Shown here: one piece after another, positions 15,201-20,884 of the stretch
Layout of the letters: the number at the start of each line of letters is the position of its first letter
How positions within the stretch are numbered: the stretch's first letter is position 1
Assembly: GCA_004552395.1 (NCBI GenBank)
Contig: SFOK01000021.1
Location: 1-20,884, forward strand
Source: Bacteroidales bacterium
GTDB lineage: Bacteria > Bacteroidota > Bacteroidia > Bacteroidales > Muribaculaceae
Direction: 5' to 3'
DNA: 20,884 nt
Made by a program: the position numbers and the translations under genes
The notes under the pieces: generated by a model
Seen by the model: the letters and a program-made list of their open reading frames with translations, nothing else
Told to the model about the DNA's origin: nothing
The model's database searches: none

Positions 15201-15713
15201 GCTCAGGGAATCGTCACCTTCCTGCTCCCGGGCGAATGTGACATCACCGCCACTGCAGCCGACGGTTCCGGTATCTCGGCTTCATGCCATCTGACCGTTG
15301 ATCCTATCCTCGCTTCGGCTATCGCACTGAATATCACCGAGTACAGCGGCGCCCCCGAGTCTACTGTTCAGCTCACAGCCACTGTCACTCCCGACGACAC
15401 CTACAACCCGTCTGTCGCCTGGATGAGTTCCAACTCTTCCATAGCTTCTGTCGACGCTATGGGCCTCGTGACTGTTCACCGCTCCGGATCCGCCACTATA
15501 ACAGCTTCGACAACCGACGGCACCGGACTCAGCGCCACTTGCGAAATTACCGGTATCGACAGCGTTGATGCAGTTTGGGCCGACGGTCGCTCTCGCGATG
15601 TCTACACCGCCACGGGTATACTCGTGATTCGCGAGGCTTCACGCGCTGACTTGATCCGCCTCCCCGCTGGTATCTACATCACTTCACTCTCTGAGAAATT
15701 CATCGTTAAATAG
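12285..15713 (+). CDS. Large exported GLUG/Ig-like (BIG2) surface protein under cobalamin riboswitch control
   Basis: 1,142 residues from ATG at 12285. The open frame reaches back to 12195, but that start would place the terminator inside the gene, and 12285 gives a clean signal peptide (MKTAMKWIPLALLLLGSSA, about 1-25, no lipobox Cys). Regions: about 28-515 unrecognised, strand-rich; about 518-592 PEGA-like (CDPADAELDVIYKD...GDYTITASAKGY); about 595-860 GLUG-type repeats (GNFDGKLHKITGL, AGLFGIVEG, TGGIAGS, AGGIVGR, TGGIIGS); about 864-922 a strand-rich linker; two BIG2 Ig-like domains at about 924-1006 and 1010-1090 (WTSSDPSIASVDAQGIVT and WMSSNSSIASVDAMGLVT); and a tail, VYTATGILV...LPAGIYI, like the short C-terminal sorting-type ends of Bacteroidales secreted proteins. 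Riboswitch control suggests a role in surface corrinoid capture or in adapting to B12 shortage; this is inference, as no corrinoid-binding residues can be named. Confidence 0.88.
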   Translation: MKTAMKWIPLALLLLGSSAVPADMAAEDVVFKVTVPARASVSIGKKSAHFVDFQQFEPTATETSGEVRTVSFTLPKTQLNYRIMMDGALTQTGIFTPQDGGVLEITEADMKAMSPKQVNHDPHANSGYETGDIYVNINPQNYLRLNVGDTFDAHAMRTWQLTSDVINNYFMEPDFHYTVLTLDGKPSTGVLEIESLPGSAWADIKAVGKGTAIVLVTYDAIRYSKYDCATKLQSDVNGGQYWGAIWPENTAAYVVTVGETESAVVPNMTVNEKYNADTKKLAGANVDAEHDVFYYLESEPGYRFTFKPENAVSVTMAYPVIGANSVSYTGFGSDGVTLNADGSYTLLLKEGRQIVRLTDAAGNSTYQVLRARSCTREITNATRPGSRIFLPGDKVNVHYDGLYHPANKLAGIYNMSAYVCYNGNPNGDSLYGSGNQYQFASSGNQNVSFTIPADTDPAATPQITLTEGVINVKGFGDPIGNHRSIDRQKGRQPNYNAVSHDTYFGAIPDITIPVSAAKQFAIKVVCDPADAELDVIYKDAALSKGSDGLYSGSYGDYTITASAKGYNNFEETFSISDDAEGLQTFNVTMVKTPANGWDGTTLTEPKTGEQGQYLVGTGYELAWLAKYVNDGNGAVNAELTADIDLGGHLWSPIGLSSSFKGNFDGKLHKITGLKVDGSASNAGLFGIVEGASSDNQSHISGVIVYGKVSNSSTNTGGIAGSCAFAKIEKCANYATVTSKNIYAGGIVGRITKTSEIIDCYNRGQISGSRYTGGIIGSGIRGTAVTNVYSTVKISGTLANALIGNVSSSTITNGYGIGTQSQYTAMVQITDEMLSSGELAYRLSGSFGQTLGTEDHPTLTGEKVYKVTYTSNLDAASKELYSNPALPNMELPEGILFAEWRTAADGSAVTAISADSNLYLYYAKKVTAISIDPASAQQTQKTSLQLSATVAPADAHNQTVTWTSSDPSIASVDAQGIVTFLLPGECDITATAADGSGISASCHLTVDPILASAIALNITEYSGAPESTVQLTATVTPDDTYNPSVAWMSSNSSIASVDAMGLVTVHRSGSATITASTTDGTGLSATCEITGIDSVDAVWADGRSRDVYTATGILVIREASRADLIRLPAGIYITSLSEKFIVK

Positions 15714-15758
15714 CCTTTTGAACTTCAGGCAAGTTCCTGATATAGATTGTGAACCCAC

Positions 15759-15794
15759 GCGAGGCCGGTCTGCGACGGATCGGCCTCGCTTTTT
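15759..15794 (+). terminator. Strong intrinsic terminator after the exported protein gene
   Basis: GCGAGGCCGGTC (15759-15770), loop TGCGACG, GATCGGCCTCGC (15778-15789) form a 12-bp stem with one G-T pair, followed by five T (15790-15794). It separates the exported protein gene from the convergent amidase gene. Confidence 0.9.
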
Positions 15795-15807
15795 ATCTTA
15801 GAGAAAA

Positions 15808-15843
15808 CAGCTAACGCTGCTAATAAGCTACCTTAACTAATTC
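15808..15843. repeat. 9-bp-period repeat, four degenerate units
   Basis: Units CAGCTAACG, CTGCTAATA, AAGCTACCT, TAACTAATT, sharing the AGCTA core and 9-base step of the tracts at 6246 and 20429. It lies between the terminator and the 3' end of the amidase gene. Confidence 0.55.
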
Positions 15844-15847
15844 CGAA

Positions 15848-16447
15848 TCACTTGCTGCTCTCGCCTGCGATGTAGCTCTTTATCGCCTCAGTGTGCAGCT
15901 TCACAAACAGATCCGCGCCTTCGGCACTAAGCAGCAGACTCACATCCTCGGCATTGTCCATAAACAGGTTCTCGGTGAGCACGGCCGGACACACTGTGTC
16001 GCGCGTCATAGCCAGCGGCTGTGTCCAGTAACCGCACCCGGGTTGCTGCCGGCGAACCTTCAGACCTGCCCTCTCTGCCTCGGCTGCGAAACACTCTGCC
16101 AAACGCCGCGACCGCGCCGAACAGTTGGGAGCTACATACACACTCCATCCTCGGGCCGTACCCCACTGAGTGCCGTTACCGGCCGCATTCACATGCACGG
16201 AGACCAGCAGCGTCTTCGCCGGCACCCCGTTCGCTCGCGTCTTGGCATTGGCCCGCGCCACTCGCGTCCGCAGCGGCACATCGCTGTTCTCAGCCACAAG
16301 CAGCTCGGCATCGTACCCCTCGCTGCACAGCTGTTCCACAACCCGCGACGCTATCTTGCGCGTCCATGAATACTCCCGCAGCTCTCCGCCGGGAGAACGT
16401 TTGCCCGGTGTCTCGAATCCGTGGCCGTTGTCAATCAGAATCTTCAT
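15848..16447 (-). CDS. N-acetylmuramoyl-L-alanine amidase (endolysin-like)
   Basis: 199 residues, a single Amidase_3 domain with no signal peptide or cell-wall-binding domain. It would cleave the bond between N-acetylmuramic acid and L-alanine of peptidoglycan. Expected zinc and catalytic residues are visible: His9 in DNGHG, Glu25 in LREYSWTRKIA, His85 in SVHVNA, and Glu159 in VLTENLFMDN. The lack of a signal peptide together with the upstream holin-like gene suggests release through the holin, as in phage lysis. Similar cytoplasmic amidases next to holins are scattered through Bacteroidales genomes as domesticated or remnant phage functions. The leader is AT-rich with no Shine-Dalgarno site. 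The 91-base gap to the holin gene shows no extra gene. Confidence 0.9.
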   Translation of the reverse strand: MKILIDNGHGFETPGKRSPGGELREYSWTRKIASRVVEQLCSEGYDAELLVAENSDVPLRTRVARANAKTRANGVPAKTLLVSVHVNAAGNGTQWGTARGWSVYVAPNCSARSRRLAECFAAEAERAGLKVRRQQPGCGYWTQPLAMTRDTVCPAVLTENLFMDNAEDVSLLLSAEGADLFVKLHTEAIKSYIAGESSK

Positions 16448-16538
16448 AACAGTTTAAGTTTTAAGTTAAGTAATTTGTTTGATTATAAGTTATTTGCAAT
16501 CGACTCGTTGAAGTTGAAACAATTGCGCTATATGCTTC

Positions 16539-16952
16539 TCAGAGCGCCTTGTCCCTGAGCCGCCCTAAAAGCTCGCGTATCGCCGACAGCGCCTCGTCGC
16601 TCTCGCGTCGCAACTTGTCGTCGGCCTTCTCACGTATCGACACTATCTCCACCACCAACTGAAAGATAGCTATCAGACACGTCACTATGGGGAACGACAT
16701 CAGCGGCTCCCAAGCCAGCACCTCGAACAGTCGGCTAAGCTGCAGCAGCACATCGATGCCGCTCGCTATGAACAGCGACCCTATGTAGATGATAAACTTA
16801 AGCAGCGTCCGCTTCAGACCCCACGAACTGCGTATCTCCCCGCGCAGCTTAGCCTTCCACAGCCCGGCCGCCAAGTCTATGCCCATGGCCACCAACACTA
16901 TCAGACAGCATACAGCGCTGACCATCAGCATCCTGTGTAAATCCTCAATCAT
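16539..16952 (-). CDS. Phage holin family protein
   Basis: 137 residues. Membrane segments lie at about 8-28 (MLMVSAVCCLIVLVAMGIDLAAGLW region), about 48-66 (LLKFIIYIGSLFIASGIDVLL) and about 80-101 (LMSFPIVTCLIAIFQLVVEIV), followed by a charged helical tail (REKADDKLRRESDEAL...LGRLRDKAL). The size, three helices, the GIDLAAGLWKAKLRGE loop and the neighbouring amidase fit the Bacteroidetes phage holin family, which forms inner-membrane lesions that let the endolysin out. No capsid, tail or integrase gene lies nearby, so it looks like an isolated lysis pair rather than a prophage. It is transcribed from the strong minus-strand promoter at 17113-17144. Confidence 0.82.
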   Translation of the reverse strand: MIEDLHRMLMVSAVCCLIVLVAMGIDLAAGLWKAKLRGEIRSSWGLKRTLLKFIIYIGSLFIASGIDVLLQLSRLFEVLAWEPLMSFPIVTCLIAIFQLVVEIVSIREKADDKLRRESDEALSAIRELLGRLRDKAL

Positions 16953-16990
16953 AACGGTAATATCTCTTTAAGTTAATAATTCATTCAGCC

Positions 16991-17065
16991 TCAGGCTCTT
17001 ATCCGGCATACGCCTCCGAAAGCCTTTACATTCAGTTCGTCGGACCTCAGCAGCCAGTCGGCCAT
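16991..17065 (-). CDS. Possible 24-residue leader peptide upstream of the holin
   Basis: An ATG at 17065 opens 24 codons ending in TGA at 16993-16991, inside the long leader of the holin transcript. The peptide begins MADWLLRSDELNVKAFGG. There is no homology I recognise. It could be a translated uORF, a remnant of a lost gene, or chance. Confidence 0.25.
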   Translation of the reverse strand: MADWLLRSDELNVKAFGGVCRIRA

Positions 17066-17112
17066 TGCCTCAGCTCCGGCCCTCGGCTCGGCTTCTCTTT
17101 TAGATTTCGCTG

Positions 17113-17144
17113 CAAAATTACATATTATTTTCCAATTACGCAAA
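17113..17144 (-). promoter_or_regulatory. Consensus promoter for the holin/amidase unit
   Basis: On the minus strand, TTTG (17144-17141), exactly 20 bases, then TAATTTTG (17120-17113): a perfect Bacteroidetes promoter. The expected start near 17106 leaves a leader of about 155 bases before the holin ATG at 16952. Confidence 0.8.
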
Positions 17145-17169
17145 TTATTTTCGCGCAATATTTTCTCTC

Positions 17170-17201
17170 TTAGGATAATTCGCCGATTATTAGTAACTTT
17201 G
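17170..17201 (+). promoter_or_regulatory. Promoter of the pseudouridine synthase gene
   Basis: TAACTTTG (17194-17201) matches the -7 consensus, with TTAG (17170-17173) 20 bases upstream as a weak -33 element. The ATG at 17218 is 17 bases after the box, so the leader is very short. This promoter and the holin promoter are divergent and 25 bases apart. Confidence 0.7.
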
Positions 17202-17217
17202 CATCACCAAGATCCCT

Positions 17218-18147
17218 ATGAAAATGGAGAATAAAAAAGCCCCGTGGAAACCTGACCGCGTCGTCAGCCGCGTCAACAAAGCTGCCGAACCGGCTCCACT
17301 CATGAAGTATCTGCAAGCCATGCTCCCCGACAAGTCGCGCAACTCGATCAAAGCGCTTCTCAAACACGGCCAGACACAGATCAACAGTGTGATAACATCG
17401 CAGTTCGACGCTCCGGTGAATCCGGGCGACAACGTCGCTGTAAACCTCAGCCGCCCCTTCGTGGTCTTCCACCATCCCCGACTCAAAATCATCTACGAAG
17501 ACGATGATGTAATCGTAGTCAACAAGGGCTACGGCCTCCTCTCCATGGGCACCGAGCGCAAGCAGAAGGATATCACGGCTTACTCCGCCCTTCGCGATTA
17601 TGTCAAGAAAATCCATCCTGGCAACAAGGTATTCATCGTCCACCGACTCGACCGCGACACCTCCGGCCTCATGATGTTTGCCAAAAACATTGAGGCTCAG
17701 GAGACTATGCGCCACAACTGGAACAATATGGTGCTCGACCGCACCTATGTGGCTGTGCTTGAGGGTACCATGAAGGAGGATAGCGGCGTGATTCGCAGCC
17801 GCCTCGCCGAAAACTCTCAGTATGAGGTTTATACCACCCACGAGGAGGGCGAAGGCAAACTGGCCGTGACCCGCTACCGCGTCCTCGCCCGCGGCTCAGG
17901 CTACACTCTCGCGGAGTTCTCGCTCGACACGGGCCGCAAAAATCAGATCCGTGTCCACGCCAAGGACCTCGGTCACCCCATCGTGGGCGACAGGAAATAC
18001 GGCGCCAAGAGCAGCCCCATAGGCCGTCTCGCGCTCCACGCCCGCTCGCTCCGCTTCGTTCATCCGGTCACCCGCAAGGATATGCGTTTCGAACTCCCCG
18101 TCCCGGCCCGTTTCCTCGGCATGATCCACCGCACCGACGATAAATAA
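17218..18147 (+). CDS. RluA family pseudouridine synthase
   Basis: 309 residues. An S4-like RNA-binding region lies at about 27-80 (PLMKYLQAMLPDKSRNSIKALLKHGQTQINS), and the catalytic domain begins near 90. Motif II, VHRLDRDTSGLM at 141-152, holds the catalytic Asp145. Later conserved blocks are LDRTYVAVLEG, GRKNQIRVHAKDLGHPIVGDRKYG and RLALHARSLRFVHP. The enzyme converts uridines in rRNA or tRNA to pseudouridine. RluD or RluC-type specificity for 23S rRNA is likely, but the exact site is not readable. A second ATG two codons in (17224) is an alternative start; the first was kept because it fits the short leader. It is followed after 55 bases by purE. Confidence 0.92.
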   Translation: MKMENKKAPWKPDRVVSRVNKAAEPAPLMKYLQAMLPDKSRNSIKALLKHGQTQINSVITSQFDAPVNPGDNVAVNLSRPFVVFHHPRLKIIYEDDDVIVVNKGYGLLSMGTERKQKDITAYSALRDYVKKIHPGNKVFIVHRLDRDTSGLMMFAKNIEAQETMRHNWNNMVLDRTYVAVLEGTMKEDSGVIRSRLAENSQYEVYTTHEEGEGKLAVTRYRVLARGSGYTLAEFSLDTGRKNQIRVHAKDLGHPIVGDRKYGAKSSPIGRLALHARSLRFVHPVTRKDMRFELPVPARFLGMIHRTDDK

Positions 18148-18202
18148 GCAAATTACTAACCTGATACTCAATAATTTGTCACCAACTTGATACAAAATTA
18201 AT

Positions 18203-18709
18203 ATGCAGCCTTTAGTAAGCGTAATCATGGGCAGCACCTCCGACCTTCCGGTCATGGAGAAAGCCGCCAAATTCTTCGACGAACAGCAGATACCCTTCGA
18301 GATGCTCGCCCTCTCGGCCCACCGCACCCCCAAAGAGGTCGAGGAATTCGCCTCCGGCGCTCGCGACCGCGGCATTAAGGTGATCATTGCCGCTGCCGGC
18401 ATGGCCGCACACCTCGGCGGCGTCATCGCCTCCCTCACTAACCTTCCCGTCATCGGCGTACCGATCCGCTCATCGTTCGACGGCCTCGACGCCCTCCTCG
18501 CCATCGTACAGATGCCCCCGGGTATACCCGTAGCCACAGTCGGTGTGAACGGCTCCCTCAACGCCGCCGTACTCGCCACCGAGATACTCGCACTCACCGA
18601 CCCGAAGATCCGCGAGAAGGTCGACCACTACAAAGCCTCCCTCAGCCGCAAGATCGTAGCCGCCAACGAAGCCCTCTCCGAAATCAAATACACCTACAAG
18701 ACCAACTAA
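18203..18709 (+). CDS. purE: N5-carboxyaminoimidazole ribonucleotide mutase
   Basis: 168 residues, the normal length of class I PurE. It rearranges N5-CAIR to CAIR in de novo purine synthesis. The characteristic segments are MGSTSDLPVM (9-18, phosphate binding), SAHRTP (38-43, with the catalytic-loop His), AAAGMAAHLGGVIAS (63-77) and PVIGVPI...GLDALLAIVQMPPGIPVATVGV (82-114). The AGMAAHL and QMPPG blocks fit the N5-CAIR mutase class. It lies 30 bases upstream of ispG, and a purE-ispG arrangement is familiar in Bacteroidales. No clear promoter is seen in the 55-base gap after the pseudouridine synthase, so cotranscription is likely. Confidence 0.96.
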   Translation: MQPLVSVIMGSTSDLPVMEKAAKFFDEQQIPFEMLALSAHRTPKEVEEFASGARDRGIKVIIAAAGMAAHLGGVIASLTNLPVIGVPIRSSFDGLDALLAIVQMPPGIPVATVGVNGSLNAAVLATEILALTDPKIREKVDHYKASLSRKIVAANEALSEIKYTYKTN

Positions 18710-18739
18710 ACCTCTCCCCTCCGACCTTATCCTTTCTCT

Positions 18740-20374
18740 ATGACCCGATACAACTACTCCCGGCGCCCGACCGTCGAAGTGCGCGTCGCTTCGGTGGGCA
18801 TCGGCAGCTCCAATCCGGTGCGCCTGCAGTCCATGACCAACCTGAGCACCAACGACATAGAAGGTTGCACCGCGCAATCGATACGCATAGCCGATGCCGG
18901 AGGCGAGCTCGTGAGACTCACCACACAGGGCGTCCGAGAGGCCGACAGCGCCGGACAGATCCGCCGCGCGCTCCACGACGCCGGATGCGACGTGCCTTTA
19001 GTGGCCGACGTACATTTCAACCCTAAGGCGGCCTTCCGCGCCGCAGAGACGGTCGACAAAGTGCGTATCAACCCGGGCAATTTCGTCGACGCGGCACGCA
19101 CCTTCAAGCATCTGGAGTATACCGATGCCGAATATGCGGCCGAGCTCGACAAGATACGCGGCGCCTTCCTCCCATTCCTGGAGATATGCCGCAAAAACGG
19201 CACGGCGGTACGTCTCGGCGTCAACCACGGCTCGCTCTCGGACCGCATCATGAGCCGCTATGGCGACACTCCGGCAGGCATGGTGGAGTCGGTCATGGAG
19301 TTTCTCCGCATAGCCCGCGAGGCCGACTTCGACCGTATCGTGATCTCTATCAAGGCTTCTGACACTGTGGTGATGACCCGCACGGTGCGTCTGCTCGTGG
19401 AGAAAATGGATGCCGAAGATATGCATTTCCCGCTCCATCTGGGCGTCACGGAGGCGGGCGACGGCGACGACGGCCGCGTGAAAAGCGCCGTCGGAATAGG
19501 CTCGCTGCTCGCCGACGGACTGGGCGACACGATCCGCGTCAGCCTCAGCGAGGAGCCGGAGGCGGAGATACCGGTGGCAAAGCTGCTCGCCGACTATATT
19601 GCTGAACGCGAGAACCATACGCCGATACCGGAGCCGGAACGCACGCCGGAGCATCTGCATCTGCCCGCTCTGCCGGGCTTCGAAAAGATGAGCTGGCCGG
19701 TAGCCTTCGGTGTGGACTTCACCGAAACGAACCTTACCGACGCTCATTTCGCCGATGCCTCGCAAAAGCCTATCCCTTACGGAGATAAGAAACCTATGGT
19801 GCTCACATCCTCTCACACTAACCGCCCCGGCGAGCTGCGAAGCTGGATCGACCGTTTCGTGCTCGCCGGCGGACGTAATCCGCTGATTGTGCGCCTCCGA
19901 TATGCCGACACTGACCCCGACGCGGTGAAAGTGAAGGCAGCCGCCGATTTCGGAGCGCTCCTGCTGCAGGACTATTGCACAGGTATATGGATCGAAGCTC
20001 CCGCCCTATCGGCACAAGAGATCGCCGAACTCGAGCTTGGCATATTGCAGGCCACCGGCAAGCGTATCTCTAAGACGGAATTCGTGAGCTGTCCCGGCTG
20101 CGGACGCACACTCTTCGACCTGCAGAAAACCGTGGCACGTGTCAAGGCGGCCACAAGCCATCTTAAAGGCCTCAAAATCGGCGTGATGGGATGTATCGTC
20201 AACGGCCCGGGCGAAATGGCAGGCGCCGACTATGGTTACGTCGGCGCCGCTCGTGGCAAAATCTCCCTCTACAAAGGGAAACAATGCATTGCTATGAATA
20301 TTCCGGAAGAAGAGGCCGTAGACCGCCTCATTGCCCTCATTCGCGAAGGCGGCGACTGGCACGACCCCCAATAA
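18740..20374 (+). CDS. ispG: 4-hydroxy-3-methylbut-2-enyl diphosphate synthase, long form
   Basis: 544 residues. This is the penultimate enzyme of the MEP isoprenoid pathway, which reduces MEcPP to HMBPP using a 4Fe-4S cluster. The TIM-barrel domain covers about 1-270 (VRLQSMTNLSTND, VADVHFNPKAA, VRINPGNF, LGVNHGSLSDRI). The region of about 280-430 is the extra domain found in the long plant and Bacteroidetes form. The C-terminal cluster domain has Cys451 and Cys454 in CPGCGRT, Cys485 in GCIVNGPGE and the fourth ligand Glu492. At 544 residues it is shorter than the roughly 600 or more I recall for Bacteroides long forms, so the middle domain is trimmed. The stop codon lies within the first unit of a 32-bp repeat. 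Confidence 0.95.
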   Translation: MTRYNYSRRPTVEVRVASVGIGSSNPVRLQSMTNLSTNDIEGCTAQSIRIADAGGELVRLTTQGVREADSAGQIRRALHDAGCDVPLVADVHFNPKAAFRAAETVDKVRINPGNFVDAARTFKHLEYTDAEYAAELDKIRGAFLPFLEICRKNGTAVRLGVNHGSLSDRIMSRYGDTPAGMVESVMEFLRIAREADFDRIVISIKASDTVVMTRTVRLLVEKMDAEDMHFPLHLGVTEAGDGDDGRVKSAVGIGSLLADGLGDTIRVSLSEEPEAEIPVAKLLADYIAERENHTPIPEPERTPEHLHLPALPGFEKMSWPVAFGVDFTETNLTDAHFADASQKPIPYGDKKPMVLTSSHTNRPGELRSWIDRFVLAGGRNPLIVRLRYADTDPDAVKVKAAADFGALLLQDYCTGIWIEAPALSAQEIAELELGILQATGKRISKTEFVSCPGCGRTLFDLQKTVARVKAATSHLKGLKIGVMGCIVNGPGEMAGADYGYVGAARGKISLYKGKQCIAMNIPEEEAVDRLIALIREGGDWHDPQ

Positions 20375-20432
20375 TCTCCTGTGCCATAAGATCTTGTGGC
20401 GAATAATCTTCTGCGCCATAAGATCTTGTGGC
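20369..20432. repeat. Tandem 32-bp repeat, two units, each with an 18-bp palindrome
   Basis: Units 20369-20400 and 20401-20432 differ at about three positions. Each ends in GCCATAAGATCTTGTGGC (20383-20400 and 20415-20432), which is self-complementary apart from one T-G pair. The first unit overlaps the ispG stop codon (20372-20374). Lying between convergent genes, the palindromes could act as terminators in both directions or as protein-binding sites. Confidence 0.85.
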
Positions 20433-20464
20433 TATAATAGCTACCTTAGCTAAATTAGCTACTC
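20429..20464. repeat. 9-bp-period repeat, four units (TAGCTANNN)
   Basis: Units TGGCTATAA, TAGCTACCT, TAGCTAAAT, TAGCTACTC follow directly on the 32-bp repeat, sharing its last bases. They have the same core and 9-base step as the tracts at 6246 and 15808. Confidence 0.75.
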
Positions 20465-20485
20465 TACCCGCAATTTCGCAGGCAA

Positions 20486-20884
20486 TCAAATCTTCATTTC
20501 CTCAGCCTTGGCGGATGCCTTTCCTGCTGCCTTCACACAGATCGCAAGCACAAGCCCTGCGACAACGCAAGCAAGGTAAGCTACCGTAGCCGGTGTGGTG
20601 AAACCCTCAGGCAGACAGAAGATTGTGCCCACGGCAGCAACCACACACAGAAGATTCATCACGATCAGAGTCACTGCACGCGATTTCTTGGAAGTGATGC
20701 ACAGCGAGATGATGAATCCGATCAACGCCAGGAATACGCACCCCATCACTCCAAACAGGAAATTTTCGAGATACTCAGCCGGATTATGTTTCAAAAGCTC
20801 CATGAAAGTAGCACCCTCGCCATGGTATTTAACTGCCGGCATCACAAGGATAAGCACGATCGATAGCAGAAAGAAAAGAATCTG
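20486..20884 (-). CDS. Small multi-pass membrane protein of unknown function (5' end outside window)
   Basis: The minus-strand frame is open from the right edge to TGA at 20488-20486, at least 132 codons; the true start lies outside. An internal GTG at 20857 is not needed as a start, because the codons before it continue a hydrophobic segment (ILFFLLSIVLILVMPA). Three further membrane segments follow (FGVMGCVFLALIGFIISL, VTLIVMNLLCVVAAVGTIF, VAYLACVVAGLVLAICV), then a short charged tail, KAEEMKI. A hydrophilic loop, KYHGEGATFMELLKHNPAEY, separates the first and second segments. I do not recognise the family. It is convergent with ispG. Confidence 0.7.
   Translation of the reverse strand, partial: QILFFLLSIVLILVMPAVKYHGEGATFMELLKHNPAEYLENFLFGVMGCVFLALIGFIISLCITSKKSRAVTLIVMNLLCVVAAVGTIFCLPEGFTTPATVAYLACVVAGLVLAICVKAAGKASAKAEEMKI

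Noticed and set aside
15848..16952. A complete prophage around the holin and amidase.
   Set aside because: No terminase, capsid, tail or phage repressor gene is in the window; both flanks are ordinary chromosomal genes.

Overview
This 20.9-kb window looks like chromosome from a GC-rich member of the Bacteroidales, most likely a Muribaculaceae (S24-7-type) gut bacterium. The evidence is several promoters of the Bacteroidetes type (TTTG or TTG, about 20 bases, then TAnnTTTG), poor Shine-Dalgarno sites, a BioG-BioC fusion in a bioA-bioF-bioGC operon, a YfhO-type membrane protein, a long-form IspG, and a holin/amidase pair typical of the order. The family-level placement is inference.

Layout. 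1-3851 (minus): biotin operon bioA, bioF and bioG-bioC, with overlapping stop and start codons; the last gene runs off the left edge. 3852-4110: divergent intergenic region with a foldable, MITE-like element between 9-bp direct repeats. 4111-6186 (plus): a Cof-type HAD phosphatase and a membrane histidine kinase 3 bases apart. 6187-6985: a decayed region with a ccsA (cytochrome c maturation) 3' remnant, a coding-like fragment in the opposite orientation, and 9-bp-period repeats on both sides. 6986-7474: an Lrp/AsnC regulator with its own promoter and a following hairpin. 7762-11802: probable operon of a YfhO-like membrane protein, a small HSPF-motif protein and a XerC/D recombinase. 11803-15713: promoter, cobalamin riboswitch, intrinsic terminator, then one large exported GLUG/Ig-like protein. 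15848-16952 (minus): holin and amidase lysis-type pair with a long leader and a strong promoter. 17218-20374 (plus): RluA-type pseudouridine synthase, purE and ispG. 20486-20884 (minus): a small membrane protein cut by the right edge.

How the parts work together. The biotin operon covers malonyl-ACP methylation, pimeloyl-ACP demethylation, KAPA synthesis and DAPA synthesis, and lacks only bioD, which may lie beyond the left edge. The most interesting unit is the cobalamin riboswitch (about 11896-12092) followed by a textbook terminator (12206-12237) that ends 48 bases before the start of a 1,142-residue exported protein. This predicts that the protein is made when corrinoids are scarce and may act in corrinoid capture at the cell surface, although no TonB-dependent transporter or known corrinoid-binding gene lies beside it. 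The intergenic spaces also hold a family of degenerate 9-bp-period repeats (core TAGCTA or TAGCTCAGA) and a tandem 32-bp palindromic repeat overlapping the ispG stop codon.
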